From NCBI GenBank assembly GCA_964606085.1, contig CAZSFD010000016.1:1-64000 (forward strand): a stretch of DNA of 64,000 bases, read 5' to 3'. A program made the position numbers and the translations under genes. Below the pieces are notes generated by a model, which saw only the letters and a program-made list of their open reading frames with translations, did no database searches and was not told the DNA's origin. Below, piece after piece: positions 7,533-14,636 of the stretch (the first letter of the stretch is position 1; every line of letters begins with the position of its first letter). Source of the stretch: CAIQJJ01 sp964606085 (GTDB lineage: Bacteria; Chloroflexota; Anaerolineae; Anaerolineales; UBA4823).

Positions 7533-8441
7533 ATGACAACCTATCTACGCCCCTACCACCACGCTGCCGATTACACCCGCGTCAGCCAATTTCTCATCCG
7601 CCATTACCGGCCCGATAACCTGGATGGCAACTGGATCGAACCCGCCTGGGAATATGCCCACTTTCACTCGATGATGGATGCCGCCAACCTGAGTAAATGG
7701 GGCATCTGGGAAGAGAACGGCGAGATCGTCGGCGTGGCGCACTATGAATGGCGCATGGGTGAGGCCTTTTTTCAGTTTCACCCCGCCTACCGCCATCTGC
7801 GCCAGGAGATGCTCGACTACGCCGAAACCCACCTGCTCGGCCAGCGCCAATCCGATGGACAGAAGTTTCTGATGGCCTACGTCAACGACAAGGATGTGGA
7901 ATTTCTCGATCTGGTGAAGGGGCGCGGCTACCAGAAAGACCCTGGCGAAACCCGCCCGATGGCGAAGTTCGCCATCCCCCGGCCGTTCCCCGCCATCGAA
8001 CTGCCCGCTGGTTACCGCCTGCAATCCCTGGCCGATGACCCCGATTGGGCCAAGGTGCACCGTGTGCTATGGCGCGGCTTTGACCACGGCGAAGTGCCGC
8101 CGATTACGGATGAAGACAAAGAAGACCGCCGCAGAATGTTCGGCACCCCCACGGCCCGGCGTGACCTGAAAATCGTCACCGTTGCTCCAGATAAGGAGTT
8201 TGCCTCGTTCTGCGGCATGTTCTACGAACCCAACGGCCAATTCGCTTACGTGGAACCGGTAGCCACCGACCCGGCGCACCGCCGCCTGGGCCTCGGCAAA
8301 GCCGCCGTGCTGGAGGGCATCCGCCGCTGCGCCGAACTGGGCGCAAGCGTGGCCTACGTCGGCTCGGATCAGGCGTTTTACCTGGCGATGGGCTTCGAGG
8401 TGATCTACACCAGCGAATGCTGGGTAAAGAAAGATTTCTAA
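7533..8441 (+). CDS. GNAT-family N-acetyltransferase, two-domain
   Basis: A 302-residue protein with two GNAT-like halves. The C-terminal half carries the acetyl-CoA pyrophosphate loop pattern, PVATDPAHRRLGLGKAAVLEG (residues about 247-267), followed by a typical end (YLAMGFEVIYTSECWVKK). The N-terminal half is a weaker, probably non-catalytic copy. The substrate is unknown. AAGGAGATGATTT precedes the ATG. Divergent from the TetR gene with a shared operator, so probably repressed by it. It converges on arsM with the CACAGAG inverted repeat between the two stop codons. Confidence 0.85.
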   Translation: MTTYLRPYHHAADYTRVSQFLIRHYRPDNLDGNWIEPAWEYAHFHSMMDAANLSKWGIWEENGEIVGVAHYEWRMGEAFFQFHPAYRHLRQEMLDYAETHLLGQRQSDGQKFLMAYVNDKDVEFLDLVKGRGYQKDPGETRPMAKFAIPRPFPAIELPAGYRLQSLADDPDWAKVHRVLWRGFDHGEVPPITDEDKEDRRRMFGTPTARRDLKIVTVAPDKEFASFCGMFYEPNGQFAYVEPVATDPAHRRLGLGKAAVLEGIRRCAELGASVAYVGSDQAFYLAMGFEVIYTSECWVKKDF

Positions 8442-8446
8442 TATCA

Positions 8447-8517
8447 CCACAGAGACACAGAGATCACAGAGTTTATCTCATCAAAAATTTTCTCTGTGTA
8501 CTCTGTGACTCTGTGGT
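8447..8517. repeat. CACAGAG inverted repeat between convergent genes
   Basis: Left arm ACCACAGAGACACAGAG plus ATCACAGAG (8447-8471) pairs with the right arm ending ACTCTGTGGT (8492-8517), with only a few mismatches over about 26 bases. Each arm is itself three degenerate copies of CACAGAG. It fills the gap between the acetyltransferase and arsM stop codons and may act as a two-way terminator. Confidence 0.65.
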
Positions 8518-8524
8518 TCAAAGT

Positions 8525-9379
8525 TTATGGTTTGCGCGCCGTAATACGGGCGCTGAAGACGGTTTTCTGGATCATCTCGGCAGAGATGCCGCCCAGGTCA
8601 ACTTCTTTTTCCAATTGGCTCTTGGCATCGGCCAGGAATTCGTCGGGGAAATACTGCGGGGTGAGAGTCACATCGGTGAAACCGGCGGAGCGGATGGCCT
8701 CCATGTAGGCGTTGGCATCCCACGCCCCGGCCACGCAGCCCGCCCAGGCGCTCAGGCTGGCCTTGACGGCCTCCGGCAGCGGCCCGTTGGTGACGATATC
8801 GCTCACCGCCAGCTTGCCGCCCGATTTCAGCACCCGAAAGGCTTCGCCGAAGACCTGCGGCTTATCGGGGCTGAGGTTGATCACGCAATTCGAGATGATC
8901 ACATCCACCGTGCCATCGGCCACCGGCAGGTGTTCGATCTCGCCCAGGCGGAAATCTACGTTGGCGGCGTTCATCCTGGCCTTGTTGGCGCGTGCTTTTT
9001 CGAGCATGGCGGGGGTCATATCCACGCCGATCACCTGGCCGGTTGGCCCAACCTTTTTGGCGGCCAGGAAGCAGTCAATACCGCCGCCGCTGCCCAGGTC
9101 GAGGACGGTCTGGCCGGGCTGGAGCTGCGCCAGGGTGATCGGGTCGCCGCAGCCGAGCGAGAGGCCGGTCACATCGTCGGGCAATTCGTTGACGTCGGTG
9201 GTCTCGTAGATGGGCAGATCGGGGCTGATGGTGGCGGTTGCGCCGCCGCAACAGGACGACGTGGCCGCTTGTGATGGGCCGCAACAAGAAGCAGGCTGGC
9301 TGGGCTGGAAGGTGGAGGCAATTTGCCCGTAATGCTCACGGACGGTGGTACGAATGTCGGTTGGGGTTTGGGTGGTCAT
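8525..9379 (-). CDS. arsM: Arsenite S-adenosylmethionine methyltransferase
   Basis: A 284-residue class I methyltransferase that methylates arsenite using SAM and thiols, a detoxification step in the cytosol. The SAM site is VLDLGSGGGIDCFLAAK (residues about 82-98). ArsM cysteines are present in the conserved places: SNCVINLSPDKPQV and the downstream AGCVAGAW. An extra N-terminal cysteine cluster, ASCCGPSQAATSSCCGG, is likely metal-binding. An in-frame extension upstream to 9748 is not credible because it reads through arsR backwards in another frame. ATG 9379 has AGGAGAACCCC before it. It follows arsR but has its own leader hairpin and dyad. Confidence 0.93.
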   Translation of the reverse strand: MTTQTPTDIRTTVREHYGQIASTFQPSQPASCCGPSQAATSSCCGGATATISPDLPIYETTDVNELPDDVTGLSLGCGDPITLAQLQPGQTVLDLGSGGGIDCFLAAKKVGPTGQVIGVDMTPAMLEKARANKARMNAANVDFRLGEIEHLPVADGTVDVIISNCVINLSPDKPQVFGEAFRVLKSGGKLAVSDIVTNGPLPEAVKASLSAWAGCVAGAWDANAYMEAIRSAGFTDVTLTPQYFPDEFLADAKSQLEKEVDLGGISAEMIQKTVFSARITARKP

Positions 9380-9398
9380 GAGGGGTTCTCCTTTTGCG

Positions 9399-9427
9399 GA
9401 CTTCGGATTTTCCAAAAATCCGAAGTC
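9399..9427. other. Hairpin in arsM leader
   Basis: GACTTCGGATTTT (9399-9411), loop CCA, AAAATCCGAAGTC (9415-9427): a perfect 13-bp stem just upstream of the arsM ribosome site on the minus strand. It could be an RNA control element or a decayed repeat. Confidence 0.5.
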
Positions 9428-9432
9428 AAATA

Positions 9433-9458
9433 GATATATTGATATGCTTCGATATATC
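9433..9458. promoter_or_regulatory. Candidate second ArsR-type dyad upstream of arsM
   Basis: GATATAT and ATATATC, 12 bases apart, form a dyad between the arsR terminator and arsM. The inner TTGATA resembles the ATTGATAGC beside the arsR start. This suggests that arsM has its own arsenic-responsive promoter. Confidence 0.4.
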
Positions 9459-9463
9459 AGGTC

Positions 9464-9486
9464 AAAAAAGAAGCCGCATAAGCGGC
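9464..9486 (-). terminator. Intrinsic terminator downstream of arsR
   Basis: Read on the minus strand: GCCGC, loop TTAT, GCGGC, then TTCTTTTTT. It lies 28 bases past the arsR stop. A second hairpin, GGGCAAAAT/ATTTTGCCC (9495-9514), overlaps the last base of the arsR stop codon. Confidence 0.7.
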
Positions 9487-9513
9487 CCAGCGTGGGGCAA
9501 AATTTATTTTGCC

Positions 9514-9825
9514 CTACCACTTGGTTGAATCGAGTAATTCCAATCGGTCGGGCGCAAAATCTTTGGCGAGGACACAACACGCGCTGGCCAGGCGTTCCTG
9601 GTTCAGGGTGTAGTACACTTGCTTGCCGTCGCGCCGCGTGAAGACCAGCCCGGCTGCCTTGAGGATGCTCAAATGGTGCGAGACGGTGGGCTGCGAAACC
9701 TGGGTGGCTTCGACAATTTCGCCCACGTTCAGCCAATTGCAACAGCACAGGCGCATGATCTGCTGGCGGGTTTCATCGGCCAGCGCTTTGGCAAAATCTA
9801 CGGTGTCAATCGTTTGGTTCGTCAT
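9514..9825 (-). CDS. arsR: ArsR-family metalloregulator
   Basis: A 103-residue winged-helix repressor of the ArsR/SmtB family. The recognition helix region is TQVSQPTVSHHLSILKAAGL (residues about 41-60), and the wing is VFTRRDGKQVYYTL. Instead of the classical ELCVCDL arsenic site it has MRLCCCNWLNVGEIV, with three adjacent cysteines in the same helix, plus ACCVLAKDF in the C-terminal helix. These can form an arsenite-binding thiolate site. Diverges from a zinc-ribbon protein across palindromes at 9829-9868 and precedes arsM, from which it is separated by a terminator. Confidence 0.92.
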   Translation of the reverse strand: MTNQTIDTVDFAKALADETRQQIMRLCCCNWLNVGEIVEATQVSQPTVSHHLSILKAAGLVFTRRDGKQVYYTLNQERLASACCVLAKDFAPDRLELLDSTKW

Positions 9826-9828
9826 ATT

Positions 9829-9868
9829 GATAGCTATCTATGGATTATTCTAATAGATGATTATCTAT
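9829..9868. promoter_or_regulatory. Divergent ArsR operator region
   Basis: Two palindromes lie between arsR and the plus-strand gene: GATAGCTATC (9829-9838) and ATAGAT-GATT-ATCTAT (9853-9868). Their sequence and position fit ArsR-type sites controlling both directions. Confidence 0.6.
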
Positions 9869-9883
9869 ATGTCAAGGAGAAAA

Positions 9884-10522
9884 ATGAATCCGCGTGCTGA
9901 AATCCAATGGAGCAGGCGCATCCCCAAATGGCAGTTGCGCCGCTTGTATGAATCAGATGCCGGCGGCCTGCTCGATGAAGATTTGCTGGACGAAGTGGGC
10001 TACGCCCTGCTCGCACGCTGCTGCGACATCCTGAAGGTAGAAGATGCCCAGCACGGCCATGTTCACTGTGCCCGCTGTGACCGGCAGGGCGTGACCACGC
10101 TGATCGAACGCCCCCACGCCCGCGGCGACCCACGCGACATCCTGCTCACCTGCCCCGCCTGCGGCTGGCAGATCACCTGGGGCGAGTACCATCTCAGTTT
10201 CAAGCGTAAGCAGCTCAACCCCGGCGGCGCCACGGATACGTTTGCCGCCTTCGTGCAGCACTTTCCCCAGGCACGTACACCCCAGGCTAAAATGGCCGCC
10301 ATTGACCGGCTGATCCACGAATTCCATTACTCCTACCAACCCATGCCCGATCTGCCCACCCGGCCGGCGGGCGTCAACCTGATCGAATGCCAACTCGAAG
10401 ATGTGATTGCCTTTCTCGACGAGTTGACCTTCGGCAGCGACACCGCCTGGAAGCAAAACCTGGCGAGCTTTCGCACGGCCAATGATCGCATTCACGCGTA
10501 CACGCAGCAAAGACGGCGTTAG
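9884..10522 (+). CDS. Conserved hypothetical protein with zinc-ribbon cysteines
   Basis: A 212-residue protein. It starts with a basic RRIPKWQLRRLYESDA motif followed by an acidic helix, then two CxxC knuckles, CARCDRQG and LTCPACGWQ (residues about 62-96), which look like a zinc ribbon. The C-terminal half is helical. I do not recognise a function, but the N-terminal phrase IPKWxLRRLYE is shared with hypothetical proteins of other bacteria (memory, not a search). ATG 9884 has AAGGAGAAAA before it, and an earlier ATG at 9857 lacks one. It shares its promoter region with arsR, so arsenic or metal control is possible. Confidence 0.65.
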   Translation: MNPRAEIQWSRRIPKWQLRRLYESDAGGLLDEDLLDEVGYALLARCCDILKVEDAQHGHVHCARCDRQGVTTLIERPHARGDPRDILLTCPACGWQITWGEYHLSFKRKQLNPGGATDTFAAFVQHFPQARTPQAKMAAIDRLIHEFHYSYQPMPDLPTRPAGVNLIECQLEDVIAFLDELTFGSDTAWKQNLASFRTANDRIHAYTQQRRR

Positions 10523-10537
10523 CGGTTGTCAGGACGT

Positions 10538-12478
10538 TCAGGCATCTTCTTCTTCTTCGTTATCATCGTCCCAATCTTCGTCATCGCCGTAGTCATATTG
10601 GGGTGGGTTTTCGCCATGCGCTTCGAGGATACGTGGGTAATCGGCCTTGGGGGCGTCGGGAGTCATCTCTAGCAGTTGAATCTCAAAACGATGTTCGTCG
10701 CCATAATCGAAGATGTACAAGAAACGCTGCTTCATGCGCAGCCCCAATGAGAAGATGCTCTTCTGCCGCGAGCCGGTCTGACCGCGGTCGGGCATAACCG
10801 GGTATTGGGTGCTGGAATCCCAGGCGATATTGCTCATAAAAAAGGCGTGCGGGTGATCATTGTCAAACGAGACTGCCTGTTGAATGATTTGATGTAGCTC
10901 GTACAGGGTTTGTTTGCCCAGCATCTCCACTTTGCGCCAGATTTCTGGGTCACGATCATAGGTGACCAGGAAGGTGTAAGCGGTGGTCGGTGCATGAGGC
11001 AGAACCTCGCTTACCGTTGGCAATACGATGGCTGCCTGGGCGCGGGCGGCTTGCAGGGCAGGATCAGCCTGAATGCGCTGCTGCGCCTCAGGCGACCAGG
11101 CGGCAAACACATTGGCCGCGCAAATTTTATCCACACCGTGGTAGGTGAAGAATTTCTGCAAACCGTCGGTCAGCGAGTGTAAATCCGTGAGTGCGTCATC
11201 CATTTCGGCGGGGTGGAGCAGGCCCAGGCGGGCGATGAAATGGAGATAAGCGGGCAGAAGTTCCAGCGTAGCGGCCAGCGCATACGGGCGGCCTCCCATG
11301 AAAGCGGTAATGGACTTCAAGGTTTCATTCAAGGCATCTATGCCAGGCACCAATGGCGAACGCGGAGTTTGCATTCTGGCGCTGGCCTTTTTCGTCAGGG
11401 CCTTTCTCTTCGTGGGTATGTTTGCGCTGTTGCCAAGCTGTCGGATCAGTGCGGTCGAAATCTGTTCCCAGGCCAGATCCAGGCGGGCAAAGGGGATGCC
11501 AGCGTGGTGGCGTTCGGCCATGAAATCGGCCAGCAGGTTGTGCAGGTTGGTTTCCCATTGCTCGGCATCCACCTGTGGCCCGAAATCGTCGAGCGTCCAG
11601 GCGGGGGGCTGGGTGGCTGTCCAGCGCGGGATGAAACGCTCCAGCCAACCGGGGTCAAATTCGCCAAGGGGTTGCAAGGTTTGGCGCAGGAGCGGGTCGG
11701 TTGCTGATGGGGACGGTGTGTCGCTGAGATAATCCCATAGGGTCAGGCGCATGACCTTGCCCTGCAAATAATCGGAACTGAAGCGGATACCCCCGCCTTG
11801 CTTTTTACTGGTCGGCACATTCTGCTGAATAGCCTCAACCAGGCCCGTTTGCAGGCCGTGATAGGACACTTGATCGATCACCTGGAAGTAAATATCCAGG
11901 TCGCTTTCGTCCACATACGGAACGAGCAGTTCGGCAATATCCTGGTGGCGGTTATCTTCGATGGCGTGGGTGAGCATCGTCTGATGCAGGTAGGCCATAT
12001 CCTCAAAATATGCCTGCGCGGCCTTGTCGCGCAGCAGGTAGACCAGTTCGGCAAAACGGGCATGGCCGGCCGGGGTGTCGGGCAGTTCATGTTTGAACAT
12101 ATCGAAGATGTCGAATGCAAAACCTGCTTCGATGTCACCCGCTTCGAGCGCATTCAAGAAGATTTGCACCTTTCCTTCCAGGTCGGCGCTGGCAAAGAGA
12201 TTCCAGAAGGGGCTTTCTGAGTCATCTGAGGGCGGCTTTGCTGATGTGGTGCGCAAACCATCTTCTTCGTCCTCTTCCCAAAACCTATCAGGCCGATGGG
12301 TTGGCTGTTCAACCGAGAAGGTACCTCGGCTGCGTGGCGCTGCTGGCGCCACGGGCGCATTGGCGCGCTTCTCGGCCAGTTCGTTAACCTGTTTCTCGCT
12401 GATTTGTGCCTTGCGGACGATTTCTTTTTGGCGGCGTTTTTCGGCTGCCTGTTGTTTTTGCTTGCGATTCTTTGCCAT
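10538..12478 (-). CDS. Large protein with plasmid pRiA4b ORF-3-like C-terminal domain
   Basis: A 646-residue soluble protein in three parts. Residues 1-50 are a lysine/arginine-rich coiled coil (AKNRKQKQQAAEKRRQKEI). The middle, about 90-470, is helical and unrecognised. Residues about 490-620 (YTFLVTYDRDPEIWRKVEM, LYELHQIIQQAVSFDNDHPH, FLYIFDYGDEHRFEIQLLEM) match the pRiA4b ORF-3 / IS1096 TnpR-passenger family, whose role is unclear. The tail is strongly acidic (DEDWDDDNEEEEDA). No transposase accompanies it. It converges on the zinc-ribbon gene with only a 15-base gap. Confidence 0.75.
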   Translation of the reverse strand: MAKNRKQKQQAAEKRRQKEIVRKAQISEKQVNELAEKRANAPVAPAAPRSRGTFSVEQPTHRPDRFWEEDEEDGLRTTSAKPPSDDSESPFWNLFASADLEGKVQIFLNALEAGDIEAGFAFDIFDMFKHELPDTPAGHARFAELVYLLRDKAAQAYFEDMAYLHQTMLTHAIEDNRHQDIAELLVPYVDESDLDIYFQVIDQVSYHGLQTGLVEAIQQNVPTSKKQGGGIRFSSDYLQGKVMRLTLWDYLSDTPSPSATDPLLRQTLQPLGEFDPGWLERFIPRWTATQPPAWTLDDFGPQVDAEQWETNLHNLLADFMAERHHAGIPFARLDLAWEQISTALIRQLGNSANIPTKRKALTKKASARMQTPRSPLVPGIDALNETLKSITAFMGGRPYALAATLELLPAYLHFIARLGLLHPAEMDDALTDLHSLTDGLQKFFTYHGVDKICAANVFAAWSPEAQQRIQADPALQAARAQAAIVLPTVSEVLPHAPTTAYTFLVTYDRDPEIWRKVEMLGKQTLYELHQIIQQAVSFDNDHPHAFFMSNIAWDSSTQYPVMPDRGQTGSRQKSIFSLGLRMKQRFLYIFDYGDEHRFEIQLLEMTPDAPKADYPRILEAHGENPPQYDYGDDEDWDDDNEEEEDA

Positions 12479-12560
12479 CGTTTCCTCACTTTGACCGGTA
12501 TACTTGATGGAGTAGCATTGCTATTGCTCGTAGTCCATTATATATGATGCCAAAAGAAAA

Positions 12561-13817
12561 ATGAAACCATCCACACCCCCCAAGCAATCTCTACTGTCTC
12601 CCATCCTGCTGCTTTTCTTGCTGGCGATGATCCTGGCCAACATTGGCAGCAACATGTATGCCGGCCTGCTGCCGCTCTACCTGCAAAACCTGGGCGCCAA
12701 CGTGACCCAGGTGGGCCTGTTTTTCACCATCTCGCAGATCATCCCGCTGTTGCTGCAAATTTTGGGCGGCTGGATTTCCGACTCGCTCGGACGCCTGCGG
12801 GCGGTGGCCATTGGCAGCGTGGCGGGCATCTTCACCTACGTGTTCTTGCTGAGCGCCCCCTCGTGGGAGTGGGCGCTGCTGGCAATGGCCACCGGGGCGA
12901 TCACCGGTTCGCTGATTGGCCCCAGTTTCGATGCCTTCGTGGCCGAACAATCGAGCGAGCAGAATCGCGCCCGTGTCTTTGGCATTACGCAGTCGCTGTT
13001 TGCCATCGTGGGCGTGGTGGGGCCGGTGATGGGCGGGTTTTTGGCCGAACGCGCCGGGTTCCGCAACATGCTGCTGGTGGCCGGCAGCTTTTACCTGGCG
13101 GCCACCGCATTGCGGGTGAGCATGGCCCGCCGGGCGGCCAGCAGCGGCGGCCAGGAAAGCGCGCCGCAAAAGCTCTCGTTGCAAAGTTTGAAAACCAACC
13201 TGGGAACGATGTTCGGCCTGCTGCTTTCGGGCGGCGTGATTACGTGGATTTTGATCACCGATGGCGTGCGCGATATCTCCTTTGCGCTGTCGTTCAACTT
13301 CATGCCCATTTACCAGCAAGACATCGGCGGCCTGACGCTGACGCAGATCGGCATCCTCAACAGTGTTTTCAGCCTGTTCACCATGCTCACCTTCATTCCC
13401 GGCGGCTGGTTGGCCGATAAAAAGGGCGAACGCATCGGTATTGTGAGTGGCTTCGTGCTGATCTTTGCTGCGTTGCAGTTGTTCATCTGCTCGACCAATT
13501 TCTGGGTCTTTGCCATGGCCTGGGCCGCGGCGGGGGCGGGGGTGGGGATTATGTCGCCGGCCTACCAGTCGTTGATCAGCAAAGCCGTCCCGGCCAAGGT
13601 GCGCGGCACGGCTTTTGGACTGTTCAGCACCTCGTTGGGGCTGGTTTCACTGCCTGCCCCGGCCATCGGCGCTATCTTGTGGGATAAAATTGGCCCGTGG
13701 TTGCCCTTTGCCGTCACCGCCTGGGTTTCGCTGTTCAGCGTCATCCCGGCCTGGCTCAAATTCAAACTCGATGCGAAACCGCAGGAGGCAGGATTACCCG
13801 ATGTTGATCCGCAATGA
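12561..13817 (+). CDS. MFS transporter
   Basis: A 418-residue major facilitator with about twelve membrane segments. The loop 2-3 motif is present as GGWISDSLGRLRAVAIG (residues about 69-85), and the second-half counterpart is GGWLADKKGERIGI. The N-terminus (SPILLLFLLAMILANIGSNM) and the absence of other domains fit a drug- or sugar-efflux type carrier. The substrate is unknown. Divergent from the pRiA4b-like gene over an 82-base AT-rich gap. The remnant of an acetyltransferase gene overlaps its last 17 bases, so it was once the first gene of a two-gene unit. Confidence 0.88.
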   Translation: MKPSTPPKQSLLSPILLLFLLAMILANIGSNMYAGLLPLYLQNLGANVTQVGLFFTISQIIPLLLQILGGWISDSLGRLRAVAIGSVAGIFTYVFLLSAPSWEWALLAMATGAITGSLIGPSFDAFVAEQSSEQNRARVFGITQSLFAIVGVVGPVMGGFLAERAGFRNMLLVAGSFYLAATALRVSMARRAASSGGQESAPQKLSLQSLKTNLGTMFGLLLSGGVITWILITDGVRDISFALSFNFMPIYQQDIGGLTLTQIGILNSVFSLFTMLTFIPGGWLADKKGERIGIVSGFVLIFAALQLFICSTNFWVFAMAWAAAGAGVGIMSPAYQSLISKAVPAKVRGTAFGLFSTSLGLVSLPAPAIGAILWDKIGPWLPFAVTAWVSLFSVIPAWLKFKLDAKPQEAGLPDVDPQ

Positions 13818-13878
13818 AACCCCAGCCGATTACCCGGCTGTGTACGAGATGAATCAGAAAATACAGGGGTTTGGATGA
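13801..13878 (+). pseudogene. Truncated GNAT acetyltransferase remnant
   Basis: GCAGGAGG precedes an ATG at 13801, and the first 19 residues (MLIRNETPADYPAVYEMNQ) are the typical N-terminus of a GNAT acetyltransferase. Similarity then stops, and a TGA follows after 25 codons. The expected remaining ~130-150 codons are absent from the following 115 bases, which look non-coding. A 3' deletion is the simplest reading. Confidence 0.65.
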
Positions 13879-13993
13879 TACCAGGCTTCATCTGTAACGC
13901 TCCTTTCGTAATGACTGGCGGCAGTTCATCACGCTGCTCCTGAATGCGTCAAGCGGCTGGTAAAATCTATCTATTCTTTTGCGCGAGGTTGCC

Positions 13994-14599
13994 ATGCCCA
14001 TTCAAGCCATCATCTTCGACATCGGCGGCGTACTCGTCCGTACCCTGGATCGCACCCCGCGGGCAGCCCTGGCCCAACGCCTGGCGATGACCCCCGAAGC
14101 GCTCGAAGAACTCGTCTTTGGCGGCGAACACGGCCACCAGGCTCAGCGCGGCGAGATCACCTACGAGCAGCAGTGGGCCTACGTGTGCCAACAGTTGCAC
14201 TGGCCACCGGAGGATTGGCAATCGTTGGAGAAAGAATTTTTCGCCGGGGATGTGCTTGACCGCGAACTGGTGGGGCAAATTCGGGCCTGGCGCACCCGTT
14301 GCAAAACCGGCATCATCAGCAACGCCCTGGGCAACCTGCGCACTGTCATTGCCAGCCAATGGCACTTTGAAGACGCCTTCGACGTGATCATCTCCTCGGC
14401 TGAAGTGGGCGTGATGAAGCCCGACGCCCGCATCTTCCAGACCGCCTTGCAGGCATTGGCCGTGCCGCCCGAAGCCGCCATCTTCGTGGACGATTTCGCC
14501 CACAACGTGGCCGGGGCGCAGGCGCTGGGCATGAACGCCATCCATTTCCGCAGCCCCCAACAGGTATGCGCCGAGATTGAGCGCTTATTGAGTGCGTAG
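13994..14599 (+). CDS. HAD-superfamily hydrolase
   Basis: A 201-residue HAD phosphatase-like protein. Motif I is IIFDIGGVLV with the nucleophile Asp9. The residue two positions on is Gly rather than the usual acid/base Asp, as in YihX-like members. Motif II is GIISNALG, the lysine lies in GVMKPDARIF, and the metal-binding aspartates in IFVDDFAHN. ATG 13994 has GAGGTTGCC before it. It is followed after 37 bases by a HAD-amidase fusion whose HAD half is a close paralogue, so the pair arose by tandem duplication. The substrate, probably a small phosphate ester, is unknown. Confidence 0.87.
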   Translation: MPIQAIIFDIGGVLVRTLDRTPRAALAQRLAMTPEALEELVFGGEHGHQAQRGEITYEQQWAYVCQQLHWPPEDWQSLEKEFFAGDVLDRELVGQIRAWRTRCKTGIISNALGNLRTVIASQWHFEDAFDVIISSAEVGVMKPDARIFQTALQALAVPPEAAIFVDDFAHNVAGAQALGMNAIHFRSPQQVCAEIERLLSA

Positions 14600-14636
14600 G
14601 GCGGAATTCATGCCGCCCCAGGATAGGAGACAGCCC

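Noticed and set aside
9380..9748. N-terminal extension of arsM
   Set aside because: It would read through the arsR gene in a different frame and through a terminator. ATG 9379 has a good ribosome site and the family N-terminus.
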